DNA of 64,000 nt from an uncultured Kordia sp. (GTDB lineage: Bacteria; Bacteroidota; Bacteroidia; Flavobacteriales; Flavobacteriaceae). Location: NCBI RefSeq assembly GCF_947489565.1, contig NZ_CANLEA010000016.1, positions 1 through 64,000 of the forward strand, in the 5' to 3' direction. Below the pieces are notes generated by a model, which worked only from the letters and a program-made list of their open reading frames with translations, did not search any database and was not told where the DNA came from. This document shows positions 27,001 to 37,256 of the stretch, piece by piece (the stretch's first letter is position 1; each line of letters opens with the position of its first letter). Made by a program: the position numbers and the translations under genes.

Positions 27001-27418
27001 GAAACTACCTTTTTCAGAGTACTAAACTTATAGACCATTAAACTTTTAAACTCCGTTTTTTGTTAATTTGTTTTTTTGTGGATTTGTTAATTTGTTTGCT
27101 TCGCTTTTATTTGTTAGACTTTTAAAAACTGTATTTTTTCGAAGTACTTCTCGATACAACGAATCATAGATTCGCCACTCGAAGTGACGTTTGGCACACG
27201 AAACGATAAACTTATAAACTCCGTTTTTTGTTAATTTGTTTTTTTGTTTGTTAGATTTTTAGAAACTGTATTTTTTCGAAGTACTTCTCGATACAACGAA
27301 TCATAGATTCGCCACTCGAAGTGACGTTTGGCATACAAAACGATAAACTCCTAAACATATAAACTAATAAGCTCCGTTTTTGTGGATTTACTAATTTGTT
27401 TGTTTTACTATTAGAAAC
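27001..27418. repeat. Non-coding repeat-rich gap downstream of the T9SS pair
   Basis: This gap holds two copies of a ~52-bp element (27140-27192 and 27277-27329) beginning CGAAGTACTTCTCG, with internal inverted repeats such as CGAATC-ATA-GATTCG, and several copies of TTTTTTGTTAATTTGTTTTTTTG. No open frame is convincing. A third copy of the element is at 29773-29824. Confidence 0.8.
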
Positions 27419-29707
27419 CTAGTTCACTATAATTTTCTTCGTGAATTGCGTTGTATCTGAGTTTAATTTCAAGAAATAAATACCACTTTTTAAGCTCGAA
27501 ATATTCAATTCTATTTGTTCACCTTCTGTGCTCTTGTTTAGTGTTTGTTTTCCGTGAATGTCTACTAATTGAAGATTCATCACTTCACTTTGATCAAGTT
27601 TTATATATAAAATGTCCGTTACTGGATTTGGATATATCTTTATTTGAGTTTCCAACAGTTCGTTCACCGAAAGTGGTTCTATAAATTCTGTTAGAAAGTT
27701 GTTTGTAATCACAGGTGCATTAAAGTCAAAATAAATGCCAGCTTGTGCCGGAATGATATCTCCAATAGCATAACCCGCTTTTGGTTTTATTTTAAAATGT
27801 ACAAAACCATTGCTTCCTTCAGCATCAAACATTTCTGCTGGCAGATTGATATCGTCAAAATTCCAAATCAATTCGTCATTAGTACGTCGCACTTGATATG
27901 CATGACTCGAAGCGATCATTTGAAAGGTAGTTTCATCTACTTGCGTATTGAGTGTTTCTTCTATACGAACATTGATGGCTTCTGCCGTTCCTAAATTTTG
28001 GAATCGGATGGTATAATAGAGATAATCTTCCGAAGTAAAATCTGGATGAATTATTTCTGGTCCGCGCGATTCAATGATATCATTTGGATCCCAAGAACCC
28101 ACTACGGTTTCTGTTAATGAAGACATATTATTTGTCAATACAATATCATTCATATCTGTTGTATACGTAGCGGTATTCGTTACCAATTCGCCCAAAGGCA
28201 CACTTGCAGGACATAATAATTCAAAAGTAATACTTTCATCTTCAAAAGCTTCTAAATTCACAAAATCGACCATAAAACCTGTAGCCGTGCTTGTAACTAT
28301 GTAATTCGGATTGATGCCTGTAACACCATTAAATACTAACTGATCGTCAATAACCACTTCAATAGTTCCTGATGCAATTGCTGATGCAGATCTATTTCTG
28401 AGAAATACTCTATTGGTATGCGTAAATCCAGGACGCGGCGGCGATGCATCATTAACTAAAGAAACGGCTAGGTCTTCACACGGTTGCTGTACTGTAATTG
28501 GAAAATCGACAATAACTACTTCTCCAGCGGCTACACTTATGTCATTTATATTAGTCGTCGTTATGTTGTAACAATTTATATAATCATCCCATAAGCTAAA
28601 AGTCAAGTCATACGTATTAGAAGCATTATAACTATAAATATTCAAATTTGAATTCCCCACTCTTGTTTCTATAGTTCCATTTATATTGGCTTCATACGTA
28701 ACATATCCAGACGAAAAAAATGATTCTCCATCGTCATAAGTGGCGTTGTTATTATCATCCAAAAAACTTCTTACATTGATACTTCCAAATTGACCTACAT
28801 CAACACATGAAACCACAAAAAGCCACCGCACTAGTCCGTCTGAATTACATGAAACCGCTCCATTAGACGACGCTTGAATTGTAACTTCATTAGCTGTAGA
28901 TTCAAATGTCAACCCACTAAGATCGCCATTATTTCCTATGCCTTCATATAATAATGTAGTAGCATTATCTGAATCATACAACCGTAGTGTATCAAAATTT
29001 GTATCAACCGTACCTTCTATAAATTCGACTCTTAACGTATAACCATTAGTATTTCGAAATGTAAACTTTGTTTCATCATTATCCGTATAACAATAGGAGG
29101 TATATACAGGAGGATCTGCACAACCTACTTCAATATAATTAATCACTTCCAACTGAAAGCTAGTAATTGCAGCGCAATTTGTAGTGATATATGCTGCTCG
29201 CATGTATATAAATTGCGGATTTGTTGTGTTTTGAAAGTTTGTTGGATTTACTATTGGATTCGAATTTGTTTCTGCATCTGACTGCGTTGCATAAAACGTA
29301 ACTGTAATTTCTGAATTGGCACTAATATGCTGTGGAATTTTTGTAGTGAGGTCAAAATCTGCAAAACCAGTTCCTGTAAGATCTTCTATGATATACAATG
29401 ATATGGAACCAATATTCGGAATTGGGTTTATGGTTACAACAACTGTATCCGCAGAAGGCATTCCATTAATCAAAGCCGTAGCTTCATACAAACCACTTTC
29501 TGTTACTAATAAAGTCGCGTTTGTTTCATTGACTAGTATTTGTCCATCTTTTGCCCATTGATACGATGATGCATCTTGTGTGGTTGCATCTAAAATAACT
29601 GTGTCACCTGCGCAGGTTGTAATATCATCACCTAAATCTACTTGAGAAAAGCATACAGTTGTACATGTGATAAAAATAATGAGTGCGAGTTGTACTATTT
29701 TTTTCAT
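27419..29707 (-). CDS. T9SS-exported surface protein, copy A of a tandem pair
   Basis: A protein of 762 residues with a signal peptide ending CFSQ. Next is an Ig/PKD-like segment (DLGDDITTCAGDTVILDA), then a CUB-like region around 195-305 (SYCYTDND; YDSDNATTLLYEG; GNNGDLSGL), a beta-rich middle, and a conserved block starting GSWDPND at residue 537. It ends in a type A sorting domain (IKIYPNPVTDILYIK...GIYFLKL...KKIIVN) that directs export through the type IX system and surface attachment. The last 226 residues differ from those of the downstream paralogue at only six positions, while the first two thirds have diverged. Ligand or substrate is unknown. Confidence 0.88.
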   Translation of the reverse strand: MKKIVQLALIIFITCTTVCFSQVDLGDDITTCAGDTVILDATTQDASSYQWAKDGQILVNETNATLLVTESGLYEATALINGMPSADTVVVTINPIPNIGSISLYIIEDLTGTGFADFDLTTKIPQHISANSEITVTFYATQSDAETNSNPIVNPTNFQNTTNPQFIYMRAAYITTNCAAITSFQLEVINYIEVGCADPPVYTSYCYTDNDETKFTFRNTNGYTLRVEFIEGTVDTNFDTLRLYDSDNATTLLYEGIGNNGDLSGLTFESTANEVTIQASSNGAVSCNSDGLVRWLFVVSCVDVGQFGSINVRSFLDDNNNATYDDGESFFSSGYVTYEANINGTIETRVGNSNLNIYSYNASNTYDLTFSLWDDYINCYNITTTNINDISVAAGEVVIVDFPITVQQPCEDLAVSLVNDASPPRPGFTHTNRVFLRNRSASAIASGTIEVVIDDQLVFNGVTGINPNYIVTSTATGFMVDFVNLEAFEDESITFELLCPASVPLGELVTNTATYTTDMNDIVLTNNMSSLTETVVGSWDPNDIIESRGPEIIHPDFTSEDYLYYTIRFQNLGTAEAINVRIEETLNTQVDETTFQMIASSHAYQVRRTNDELIWNFDDINLPAEMFDAEGSNGFVHFKIKPKAGYAIGDIIPAQAGIYFDFNAPVITNNFLTEFIEPLSVNELLETQIKIYPNPVTDILYIKLDQSEVMNLQLVDIHGKQTLNKSTEGEQIELNISSLKSGIYFLKLNSDTTQFTKKIIVN

Positions 29708-29718
29708 TTGGTTGGTAG

Positions 29719-29757
29719 GTTTGGTGTTAGGTGTTTGGTGTTTGGTGTTTGGTGTTA
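29719..29757. repeat. 7-bp microsatellite upstream of T9SS copy A
   Basis: Tandem TTGGTGT-type units lie 12-50 bp before the start codon of the 27419-29707 gene, in its leader or promoter region. Confidence 0.85.
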
Positions 29758-29772
29758 GAAACTACATTTTTT

Positions 29773-29824
29773 CGAAGTACTTCTCGATACAACGAATCAT
29801 AGATTCGCCACTCGAAGTGACGTT
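29773..29824. repeat. Third copy of the ~52-bp intergenic element
   Basis: Nearly identical to the copies at 27140 and 27277. Together with the flanking TTTTTTGTTAATTCG stretch it follows the 3' end of copy B exactly as the other copies follow copy A, so gene and flank appear to have been duplicated together. Confidence 0.85.
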
Positions 29825-29932
29825 CGGCATACAAAACGATAAACTCCTAAACTTATGAACTTCGTTTTTTGTTAATTCGTTTTTTTGTGGATTTGTTAAT
29901 TTGTTTGCTTCTCTTGTTTTACTGTTAGAAAC

Positions 29933-32212
29933 CTAGTTCACTATAATTTTCTTCGTGAATTGCGTTGTATTTGAGTTTAATTTCAAGAAATAAATACCAC
30001 TTTTTAAGCTCGAAACATTCAATTCTATTTGTTCACCTTCTGTGCTCTTGTTTAGTGTTTGTTTTCCGTGAATGTCTACTAATTGAAGATTCATCACTTC
30101 ACTTTTGTTAAGCTTTATATATAAGATGTCCGTTACTGGATTTGGATATATTTTTATTTGAGTTTCCAACAGTTCGTTCACCGAAAGTGGCTCTATAAAT
30201 TCTGTTAGAAAGTTGTTTGTAATCACAGGAGCATTAAAGTCAAAATAGATGCCAGCTTGTGCAGGAATGATGTCTCCAATAGCATAACCCGCTTTTGGCT
30301 TTATTTTAAAATGTACAAAACCATTGCTTCCTTCAGCATCAAACATTTCTGCTGGCAGATTGATATCGTCAAAATTCCAAACCAATTCGTCATTAGTACG
30401 TCGCACTTGATATGCATGACTCGAAGCGATCATTTGAAAAGTAGTTTCATCTACTTGCGTATTGAGTGTTTCTTCTATGCGAACATTGATGGCTTCTGCC
30501 GTTCCTAAGTTTTGGAATCGGATGGTATAATAGAGATAATCTTCCGAAGTAAAATCTGGATGAATTATTTCTGGTCCACGCGATTCAGTGATATCATTTG
30601 GATCCCAAGAACCCACTACGGTTTCTCGCAATACAGAATGATTGTTTTCTAATATTAAATCATTATCAGTTGTAGTATAAGTCGCTGTATTGACTACAAT
30701 ATCACCTAATGGAACCGTTACAGGACAGAATAAATCTATCGTAATAACTTCACTCGCTAAAGGTTCTAAATTCACAAAATCAATCGTAAAACCTGTTGCT
30801 GTATTTGTTACTGTATAATTTGGATTGATGCTTGAAACACCATTAAATACTATTTGATCGTCAATTACTACTTCTACAGTTCCGGAAGCAATGGTTGTAA
30901 GTGATAAATTGTTTAAGTATAATAAATTATAATGGTCAAACCCAGGTCGTGGTGGCGCTGCAGGGTTTACCAAAACCACTTCCAAATCTTCACAAGGTTG
31001 TAATTCTGTGATTGGAAAATACACTGTAATTGATTCGCCAATAGCGACACTTACATCATCAATGGTGGGTGTTGTGATGCTGTAGCAATCGTCATAACCA
31101 TCAAACAAAGAAAAGCTTAGATCGTAAGAATTATTGGCGTCCGCACTCACTATAAAATAGCTTCCATCTGACGAACCAACATTAATTTCTCCATTATCAT
31201 TGAGTTCATATAATACATTTCCAAAAGGAAAGAGCACTTCTCCAGTGTCAAACACACCATTATTGTTTTCATCTAAAAAGCTCTGAGTGTTTATAATACC
31301 TGATGAATTCCCACCACAAGACGCAGTAAATTGCCATGGCTCAAACGAATTTGTTCCACATGAAATAGAACCATCTGATGTAATTTGTATTGTAAGTTGA
31401 TCTCCTGTAGACTCAAATATCAATCCTGTAAGATCGCCATTATTCCCATAACCAATGTATAATGCAGTTCCATCTGAGTCATAAACATTCAACTCATCCC
31501 AACTGCTTTCTACTTCTCCTGCTAAAAACTCTACCATAACTGGCAAACCATCGGCATTGGTAATTATAAATTGTGTGGAATCATCATTACCATAACAAAA
31601 TGTGGTGATTCCTGGATCTGTCGAACAATATATGGTTGATTCATTGATTACTTCTAACACAAAACCACTAACACTACTACAACCTGTATTGATATTTTCA
31701 ACTCGTACAAATATGTTTTGAAGATTTACAAGATTTTGATAGCTTGTAGGGTTTGCAATAGGATTTGTATTGGCTTGTGCATCTGCCGCAGATTCATAAA
31801 AAGTAACCGTTAAATCTGTATCTCCATTTGTGATTTCTTGTATTTTAGAAGTAAGGTCAAACGTTGCAGTCGTATTACCATTCGTTCCTTGGATAAAGAA
31901 ATTTGATATATTTCCAATGATTGGAGCTGGATTAAAACTGATGGTTATCGTATCAGAAGATGGTGAACCGTTAATCATTGCTGTAACTTCATATACTCCT
32001 GCTTGTGATGCCGAATATGTAGCAGTTGTTTCATTAGGAATTACTTGTCCATTTACAGACCATTGATACGAAGTTGCGTCTTGTGTTGTTGCATCCAAAA
32101 TCACGGTTTCGCCTTCACAGGTAGTTATATCGTCGCCTAAATTTACTTGAGAAAATCCTAAAGTCGTAAATGCTATACATAGTAGGATAGCACAGTATAT
32201 ATTTTTTTTCAT
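29933..32212 (-). CDS. T9SS-exported surface protein, copy B of a tandem pair
   Basis: A protein of 759 residues with the same layout as its neighbour: signal peptide ending GFSQ, Ig/PKD-like segment (NLGDDITTCEGETVILDA), CUB-like region (TFCYGNDDS; YDSDGTALYIGYGNNGDL), beta-rich middle, GSWDPND block and type A sorting domain. The C-terminal 226 residues are nearly identical to copy A, while the N-terminal part shares its plan with many substitutions. The pair probably arose by tandem duplication, with later gene conversion or strong constraint on the C-terminal part. Probably a cell-surface adhesin or binding protein. Confidence 0.88.
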   Translation of the reverse strand: MKKNIYCAILLCIAFTTLGFSQVNLGDDITTCEGETVILDATTQDATSYQWSVNGQVIPNETTATYSASQAGVYEVTAMINGSPSSDTITISFNPAPIIGNISNFFIQGTNGNTTATFDLTSKIQEITNGDTDLTVTFYESAADAQANTNPIANPTSYQNLVNLQNIFVRVENINTGCSSVSGFVLEVINESTIYCSTDPGITTFCYGNDDSTQFIITNADGLPVMVEFLAGEVESSWDELNVYDSDGTALYIGYGNNGDLTGLIFESTGDQLTIQITSDGSISCGTNSFEPWQFTASCGGNSSGIINTQSFLDENNNGVFDTGEVLFPFGNVLYELNDNGEINVGSSDGSYFIVSADANNSYDLSFSLFDGYDDCYSITTPTIDDVSVAIGESITVYFPITELQPCEDLEVVLVNPAAPPRPGFDHYNLLYLNNLSLTTIASGTVEVVIDDQIVFNGVSSINPNYTVTNTATGFTIDFVNLEPLASEVITIDLFCPVTVPLGDIVVNTATYTTTDNDLILENNHSVLRETVVGSWDPNDITESRGPEIIHPDFTSEDYLYYTIRFQNLGTAEAINVRIEETLNTQVDETTFQMIASSHAYQVRRTNDELVWNFDDINLPAEMFDAEGSNGFVHFKIKPKAGYAIGDIIPAQAGIYFDFNAPVITNNFLTEFIEPLSVNELLETQIKIYPNPVTDILYIKLNKSEVMNLQLVDIHGKQTLNKSTEGEQIELNVSSLKSGIYFLKLNSNTTQFTKKIIVN

Positions 32213-32433
32213 GGTTGTTGGTTGGTTGTCAGTCTTAAATGTAAGATTTTATTTTCAGTTATTCCTTAAGACTTATCCAATTTAACGTTTCTAGATATAC
32301 TGATATAGAGGCTTTTTTGTCATTATTTTACGATTTAATAACGCTCACAAAAAAAATATGACGCTTACAAACTTATTTAAAAGCTGGGTTCCTTTTTTAA
32401 TTACATTGAAGTGTTTTAAAAGATTTATTGACA

Positions 32434-34470
32434 ATGAAGTGGCTCAATTTCACCATTACAAAACTGACATTTTGTTTAATTTTTGGCATTTTAACTGCAT
32501 ATTATAGTACGATTTCTTCGGCCACGAGTTGTCTTATTTTTGGAGCATTATTTCTTTCTTTATGTGTGTTCTTTTGGATCGCTAAAAAACAGTTTATACA
32601 AACAATTTATTTTGGAATTGTAGCTTTACTCACCACAGTAAGTTTGGGAATGGTTATTGAAAATTTTCATGAAGAGAAAAACCATACTTCGCATTACAGT
32701 CACACACATACCATTGAAAATATACAGTTTCGCATTCACGAAGTTTTAAAGTCCAATGCGTATTATGATCGCTATATTGGCAACGTATTAAGTGTGAATG
32801 ATTCTGTTGTTTCTGGAAAGATTTTAGTACTTATTCGCAAAGACAGCTTGACCAAAACACTTCCTGTTGACGCAGTTTTGTATACAAAAAAGTCGTTATC
32901 AGCCATCAAATCTACTTTGAATCCGACTTCTTTTGATTATAAAGCGTATTTGGAAGATCGTTATGTGTATGCGCAATTATATTTGAAAACGGATGAGTTT
33001 TTACTTGCTGAGAATCCTCCGAATACTTTATACGGTTATGCCGCAACACTGCGAAATACAATTCATGAACGTTTGCAAGAACATCATTTTAACGCTGATG
33101 CATTGGCCGTTATTGAAGCGCTTTTGCTGGGACAACGCCAGCAGATTTCTAAAGAATTACAAACCAATTATGTCAATGCTGGCGCCATTCATATGTTAGC
33201 AATTTCTGGATTGCATGTTGGAATTCTGTTGTTTTTATTGCAATTCCTTTTGAATCCGCTTTGTCGCTTTAAATATGGAAAGTCTTTGAAACTACTTTTG
33301 CTCTTGAGTATTTTGTGGAGTTTTGCATTTGTTTCTGGCTTGTCTGCTTCCGTTGTTCGCGCGGTAACTATGTTTACTGCCATTGTCGTTGCCACACATT
33401 TTCGACGACAAACGAATACGTTGCAAGTACTGACTGTTTCGATGTTTTTCTTGTTGTTATGCAAACCTCATTTTTTGTTTGATGTTGGTTTTCAGTTGAG
33501 TTATGCTGCCGTTTTTTCCATTGTTTGCTTACAGCCTTTATGGAAGAAACTTTGGAATCCGACATCATTTTTGGGAAAATCTTTTTGGGGATTGCTTACC
33601 GTAAGTTTGTCAGCTCAGTTAGGAGTTTTGCCATTGAGTTTGTATTATTTTCATCAGTTTCCAGGATTATTTTTTGTGGCGAATTTGACCATTATTCCTG
33701 TGCTTGGAATTATTTTAACTTTGGGAATTTTGGTGATTCTCCTTGCTTATTTTCAAATACTACCTGAATTTTTAAGCAGCATTTACAGTGAAATCATTCA
33801 GTACATGAATGCGTTTGTTTCTTGGATTGCTTCACACGAACAGTTTGTTTTGACAGATATTCCGATGCGATTGTTACAAATGATTGGTTGTTATCTAGTT
33901 TTGATTGCTTTCGCTCAATATATACATCATCCGAAAAGAAGAAGTTTACAGATAGCTTTGTGCTGTGTTTTAATTTGTCAAGGATGTTGGTTTTTAGATC
34001 GTTTTCAGGAGTTTCCGACGGAACATACTTTTTCAATTTTTCATCAAAGTAAAGCGACGATTTTGGCACGACAAGAAGGAACCAATTTGCAGTTGTTTCA
34101 CAATTTGAACGATTCCTCTGTAGCGAAAAATTATACGATCAAACAGCAACTACAGAAAGATTTTATAGAAAATGTTACACAAGATAGTTTGCAAAATGTT
34201 TATACGATGAACGATTCGCAGCTTTTACGAATTGATAGTTTAGGAATTTATCAAGTCCCAACATTAAAACCCAAATATGTTTTGTTAAGCAATTCACCTA
34301 AAGTCAATTTGAATCGAGTTATAAGCATATTACAACCTGAGTATATTATTGCAGATGGAAGTAATTATAGAAGTTATGTGCAACGTTGGAAGGCGGCTTC
34401 TGAAAAACAAAAAATCCCTTTTCACTATACCGGTGAAAAAGGATTTTTCTCTATTTTTTTGGAAAAGTAA
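32434..34470 (+). CDS. comEC: ComEC/Rec2-family DNA uptake channel
   Basis: A polytopic membrane protein of 678 residues when started at ATG 32434; the frame also allows a TTG six bases earlier. N-terminal hydrophobic segments are followed by a soluble DUF4131-like domain, then the competence membrane domain with the hallmark GAIHMLAISGLHVG near residue 250. The C-terminal part is short and lacks a recognisable metallo-beta-lactamase HxHxDH motif, as is common in Bacteroidota ComEC proteins. It should carry single-stranded DNA across the inner membrane during transformation. Single gene, with a hairpin 130 bp downstream. Confidence 0.9.
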   Translation: MKWLNFTITKLTFCLIFGILTAYYSTISSATSCLIFGALFLSLCVFFWIAKKQFIQTIYFGIVALLTTVSLGMVIENFHEEKNHTSHYSHTHTIENIQFRIHEVLKSNAYYDRYIGNVLSVNDSVVSGKILVLIRKDSLTKTLPVDAVLYTKKSLSAIKSTLNPTSFDYKAYLEDRYVYAQLYLKTDEFLLAENPPNTLYGYAATLRNTIHERLQEHHFNADALAVIEALLLGQRQQISKELQTNYVNAGAIHMLAISGLHVGILLFLLQFLLNPLCRFKYGKSLKLLLLLSILWSFAFVSGLSASVVRAVTMFTAIVVATHFRRQTNTLQVLTVSMFFLLLCKPHFLFDVGFQLSYAAVFSIVCLQPLWKKLWNPTSFLGKSFWGLLTVSLSAQLGVLPLSLYYFHQFPGLFFVANLTIIPVLGIILTLGILVILLAYFQILPEFLSSIYSEIIQYMNAFVSWIASHEQFVLTDIPMRLLQMIGCYLVLIAFAQYIHHPKRRSLQIALCCVLICQGCWFLDRFQEFPTEHTFSIFHQSKATILARQEGTNLQLFHNLNDSSVAKNYTIKQQLQKDFIENVTQDSLQNVYTMNDSQLLRIDSLGIYQVPTLKPKYVLLSNSPKVNLNRVISILQPEYIIADGSNYRSYVQRWKAASEKQKIPFHYTGEKGFFSIFLEK

Positions 34471-34602
34471 TATTATCTAAATTTTCAATGAAGGCTTAAG
34501 AATCATATAGGAAACTTGTGCTTCTTAACTCATTTTCTGCTTTTTATTTTCGTTTTCTTTGCTTTCCCAAAGAAAAGAAACAAAAGAAAGGGAATTTTTC
34601 CA

Positions 34603-34641
34603 GAGGTATTTCTAGTTTTTTCTCTGAAAAACTAGAACCTC
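34603..34641. terminator. Strong hairpin between comEC and the thioredoxin gene
   Basis: TTCTAGTTTTT and AAAAACTAGAA form an 11-bp perfect stem with a 6-nt loop, extended outward by GAGGT/ACCTC. It lies between two convergent genes. The adjacent AT-rich text (CCCAAAGAAAAGAAACAAAAG) looks like an interspersed intergenic repeat, but only one copy is seen here. Confidence 0.55.
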
Positions 34642-34747
34642 AAGTATTTTTCTAAATTTTCTCCAAGGCTTCAAAAATTTTTAACGAAAAACACTTGTTA
34701 TACTTCGGGAAAAGATAAAGTTACTTAGCAAAATATCAGGGTTACTA

Positions 34748-35296
34748 CTAGCTTTTGAATTCGTTTACAAATTCTTTTTGATATTTTTCCCAATCTTCTT
34801 TTGAAACTACTTCTTTGTATTTGTCTGTTTTGAAAAGTTTCAAATAGATTTCAATTTGTTTTGGTAGTAAGTATCCTGAGATTGGCGCGATTAATTTGAA
34901 ATCTTCGTCAAAGAATACCATTGTTGGATACGCACGTACGCTTAAGTATCTTGCAAATTGATGCTGTGCATTTCTGCGCTTCTTTTTTGCAGGATCGTAA
35001 TTTGGATTTGTAAATGTATTTCCTTCATACGTCACACTAGAATCTCCTTCTGCATTGAATTTGATAGCGTAGTAATTTTCATTGATATACTTCGCTACAT
35101 CTGGATTCCCAAAGGTGTTTTTGTCTAACATTTTACAAGGTCCACACCAAGTTGTATATACATCCATGATGACTTTTCTCGGTTCTTTCTTCATTAGTTC
35201 TTGCGCTTCTTCAACAGTAACCCAATTAATTTTTTGGGCATTTACCGTTACAATGCTAACAAGTACAAAGCTTAAAAGTATGATTATTTTTTTCAT
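34748..35296 (-). CDS. Exported thioredoxin-family protein
   Basis: A protein of 182 residues with a signal peptide ending VNAQ and a thioredoxin fold carrying the redox motif WCGPC, followed by KMLDKNTF and a second conserved stretch YPTMVFFD with the cis-Pro. It resembles the DUF255-like/thioredoxin_7 periplasmic proteins. Likely a periplasmic disulfide reductase or chaperone; the substrate is unknown. It lies downstream of the peptide-transport operon on the same strand but beyond that operon's terminator. Confidence 0.85.
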   Translation of the reverse strand: MKKIIILLSFVLVSIVTVNAQKINWVTVEEAQELMKKEPRKVIMDVYTTWCGPCKMLDKNTFGNPDVAKYINENYYAIKFNAEGDSSVTYEGNTFTNPNYDPAKKKRRNAQHQFARYLSVRAYPTMVFFDEDFKLIAPISGYLLPKQIEIYLKLFKTDKYKEVVSKEDWEKYQKEFVNEFKS

Positions 35297-35377
35297 AGGT
35301 TTCTATTTTATATAGTGTCTGTCGCAAACTCCATGCCTAGTTTACGAACACAAGTTACAATTTGCTTTTGAGATATT

Positions 35378-35409
35378 AAAAAAGCGTTCTCATAAGAAAA
35401 CGCTTTTTT
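35378..35409 (-). terminator. Terminator of the DPP IV-POT-POT operon
   Basis: AAAAAAGCGTT pairs with AACGCTTTTTT across a short loop, giving a stem flanked by A and T runs. On the minus strand it ends transcription just after the second POT gene. Confidence 0.85.
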
Positions 35410-35431
35410 AATAATTTTATGATGTTGCAGG

Positions 35432-37231
35432 TTATTTTACACCGTGCATTAGTTTTTTCAGTACTTTATTTAAAGAAATAGATATTAAACCTATCACCAC
35501 AGGAAATAAAGTAAATATTAAGAAGAAAGTACTTAATGAGTATTCTTCTGTAATTTTATCAATCATTCCTCCCATGGTTCCTGCTGCTTTTTGTCCTATA
35601 GCGATGGCTAAGTACCAAATACCAAACATGAATCCGATCATTCTACCTGGAACTAGTTTACTCAAATATGAAAGTCCTACAGGTGAGATACAGAGTTCTC
35701 CCATGGTATGGAATAGATATGCCAGAATTAAGAATACCATACTTACAGAAGCTGTTTTCGCTCCTTGAGGAATTCCTAAGGTTCCAAATACCAAGATTCC
35801 AAATCCTGCACCTAGGAGTATCAATCCTATTCCATATTTCATGGCTGCACTTGGATTGTATTTGCTTTCCCACCATTTTGAAAATAGTGGCGCCAATGTA
35901 ATGATAAAGAATGAGTTTAAGATTCCAAACCATGTTGCTCCTACTTCTGTAGTTTCTTTACTAAATTCATTGTTTACTTTATAAAATACCACATACCATA
36001 AGAACACAAAAGTTAAGGCCAATACGATATTTGAATATGGAATTTTCTTGTAGGTTTTTTTGAATAATAAATATAAAACCCAGGTGATAATAGCTAGTGG
36101 TACAATCGTCAATACTAAATCGACTATTTTAAAAATCGTAGCTGCATTTCCTGTTAAGGCTCGTTCTGTATAATCTCTTGCAAATAAGGTCATAGAACCT
36201 AAGGCTTGTTCAAATGCGGCAAAGAAAACTACTGTAAATAATCCACAAATAGCCACTGCTATAATTCGATCTCGAACAATAGTTGAATATCTCATGGTCC
36301 TGGTTACGACTACAGACAAAAACAGTAATAGACCAAATAACACTATTACATAAGAACCATCTAAGAAGCTCTCAATACTAAAAATTTCTAGTATATCAGT
36401 GCCTCCAATTTTTGAAATAGGGTCGTTAAAGAGATATGATAAACCACATAAAGCTGCAACTGCCATCAATACTTTATCTACCGTTGTAAATGGATTCAGC
36501 TTTTCTTTAGGTTGTCCTTCGTCCTTAATTTCTTTTGGAGATTCTTCATTGATATTTTGAGGTAATTCAACTTCATATATTTTTGACGGCTTTGCTCCAA
36601 TACTTCCAAATAAGTCTTTTGCTAACCAGAACTGGATTAAACCAAGCAACATAAAGATTCCTGCTAATCCGAAACCGTAACTCCATCCTAGATTTTCTGC
36701 TAAATATCCACAAAGCATCATTCCAAAGAAAGCTCCAGCGTTTACACCCATATAATAAATAGTGTATGCACCATCTTTTTTAGATTCTTTTCCTTTGTAC
36801 ATTTCAGAAATCATAGAAGTCATATTAGGCTTAAAGAAACCTGTTCCTATAATTAATAATGCTAAACCAAGATATAATGACCAAGGTGTTTCAAAAACCA
36901 TGGCTGCATGTCCTAACATCATGATAAAACAACCTATCACTACCGCCAGTTTATAGCCTGTATATTTATCGGCAATCCAACCACCAACTATTGGTGTTAA
37001 ATATAATAAAGAACCATAGGTTCCTATCAATGCCAAGGCATTTTCTCTAGGCCAATCCCATCCAGGATGATCAACACCAAATAAAGGTGCTGTTAAGAAT
37101 ATTACTAATAAGATACGCATTCCGTAGAACGAGAAGCGTTCCCACATTTCTGTAAAGAAGATTACAAATAATCCGGCAGGATGCCCAATTACTTTGTCTT
37201 TAAATAAATTATCTATATCTGTATTCATCAA
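35432..37231 (-). CDS. POT/PTR2-family proton-coupled peptide transporter
   Basis: An MFS transporter of 599 residues with the POT signature FFTEMWERFSFYGMR near residue 25 (the ExxERF proton-coupling motif) and about 14 membrane segments. The second conserved stretch, GELCISPVGLS, is near the C-terminal third. A charged cytoplasmic loop rich in Glu/Lys lies around 228-245. It imports di- and tripeptides with protons. It follows a second POT gene by 25 bp, in an operon headed by dipeptidyl peptidase IV. Confidence 0.93.
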   Translation of the reverse strand: MMNTDIDNLFKDKVIGHPAGLFVIFFTEMWERFSFYGMRILLVIFLTAPLFGVDHPGWDWPRENALALIGTYGSLLYLTPIVGGWIADKYTGYKLAVVIGCFIMMLGHAAMVFETPWSLYLGLALLIIGTGFFKPNMTSMISEMYKGKESKKDGAYTIYYMGVNAGAFFGMMLCGYLAENLGWSYGFGLAGIFMLLGLIQFWLAKDLFGSIGAKPSKIYEVELPQNINEESPKEIKDEGQPKEKLNPFTTVDKVLMAVAALCGLSYLFNDPISKIGGTDILEIFSIESFLDGSYVIVLFGLLLFLSVVVTRTMRYSTIVRDRIIAVAICGLFTVVFFAAFEQALGSMTLFARDYTERALTGNAATIFKIVDLVLTIVPLAIITWVLYLLFKKTYKKIPYSNIVLALTFVFLWYVVFYKVNNEFSKETTEVGATWFGILNSFFIITLAPLFSKWWESKYNPSAAMKYGIGLILLGAGFGILVFGTLGIPQGAKTASVSMVFLILAYLFHTMGELCISPVGLSYLSKLVPGRMIGFMFGIWYLAIAIGQKAAGTMGGMIDKITEEYSLSTFFLIFTLFPVVIGLISISLNKVLKKLMHGVK

Positions 37232-37256
37232 GAAGTATTTTTTAAGATTTTACGAA

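Noticed and set aside
32434-34470. Missing metallo-beta-lactamase domain as a truncation of comEC
   Set aside because: The frame is intact and ComEC proteins of this phylum commonly lack that domain.
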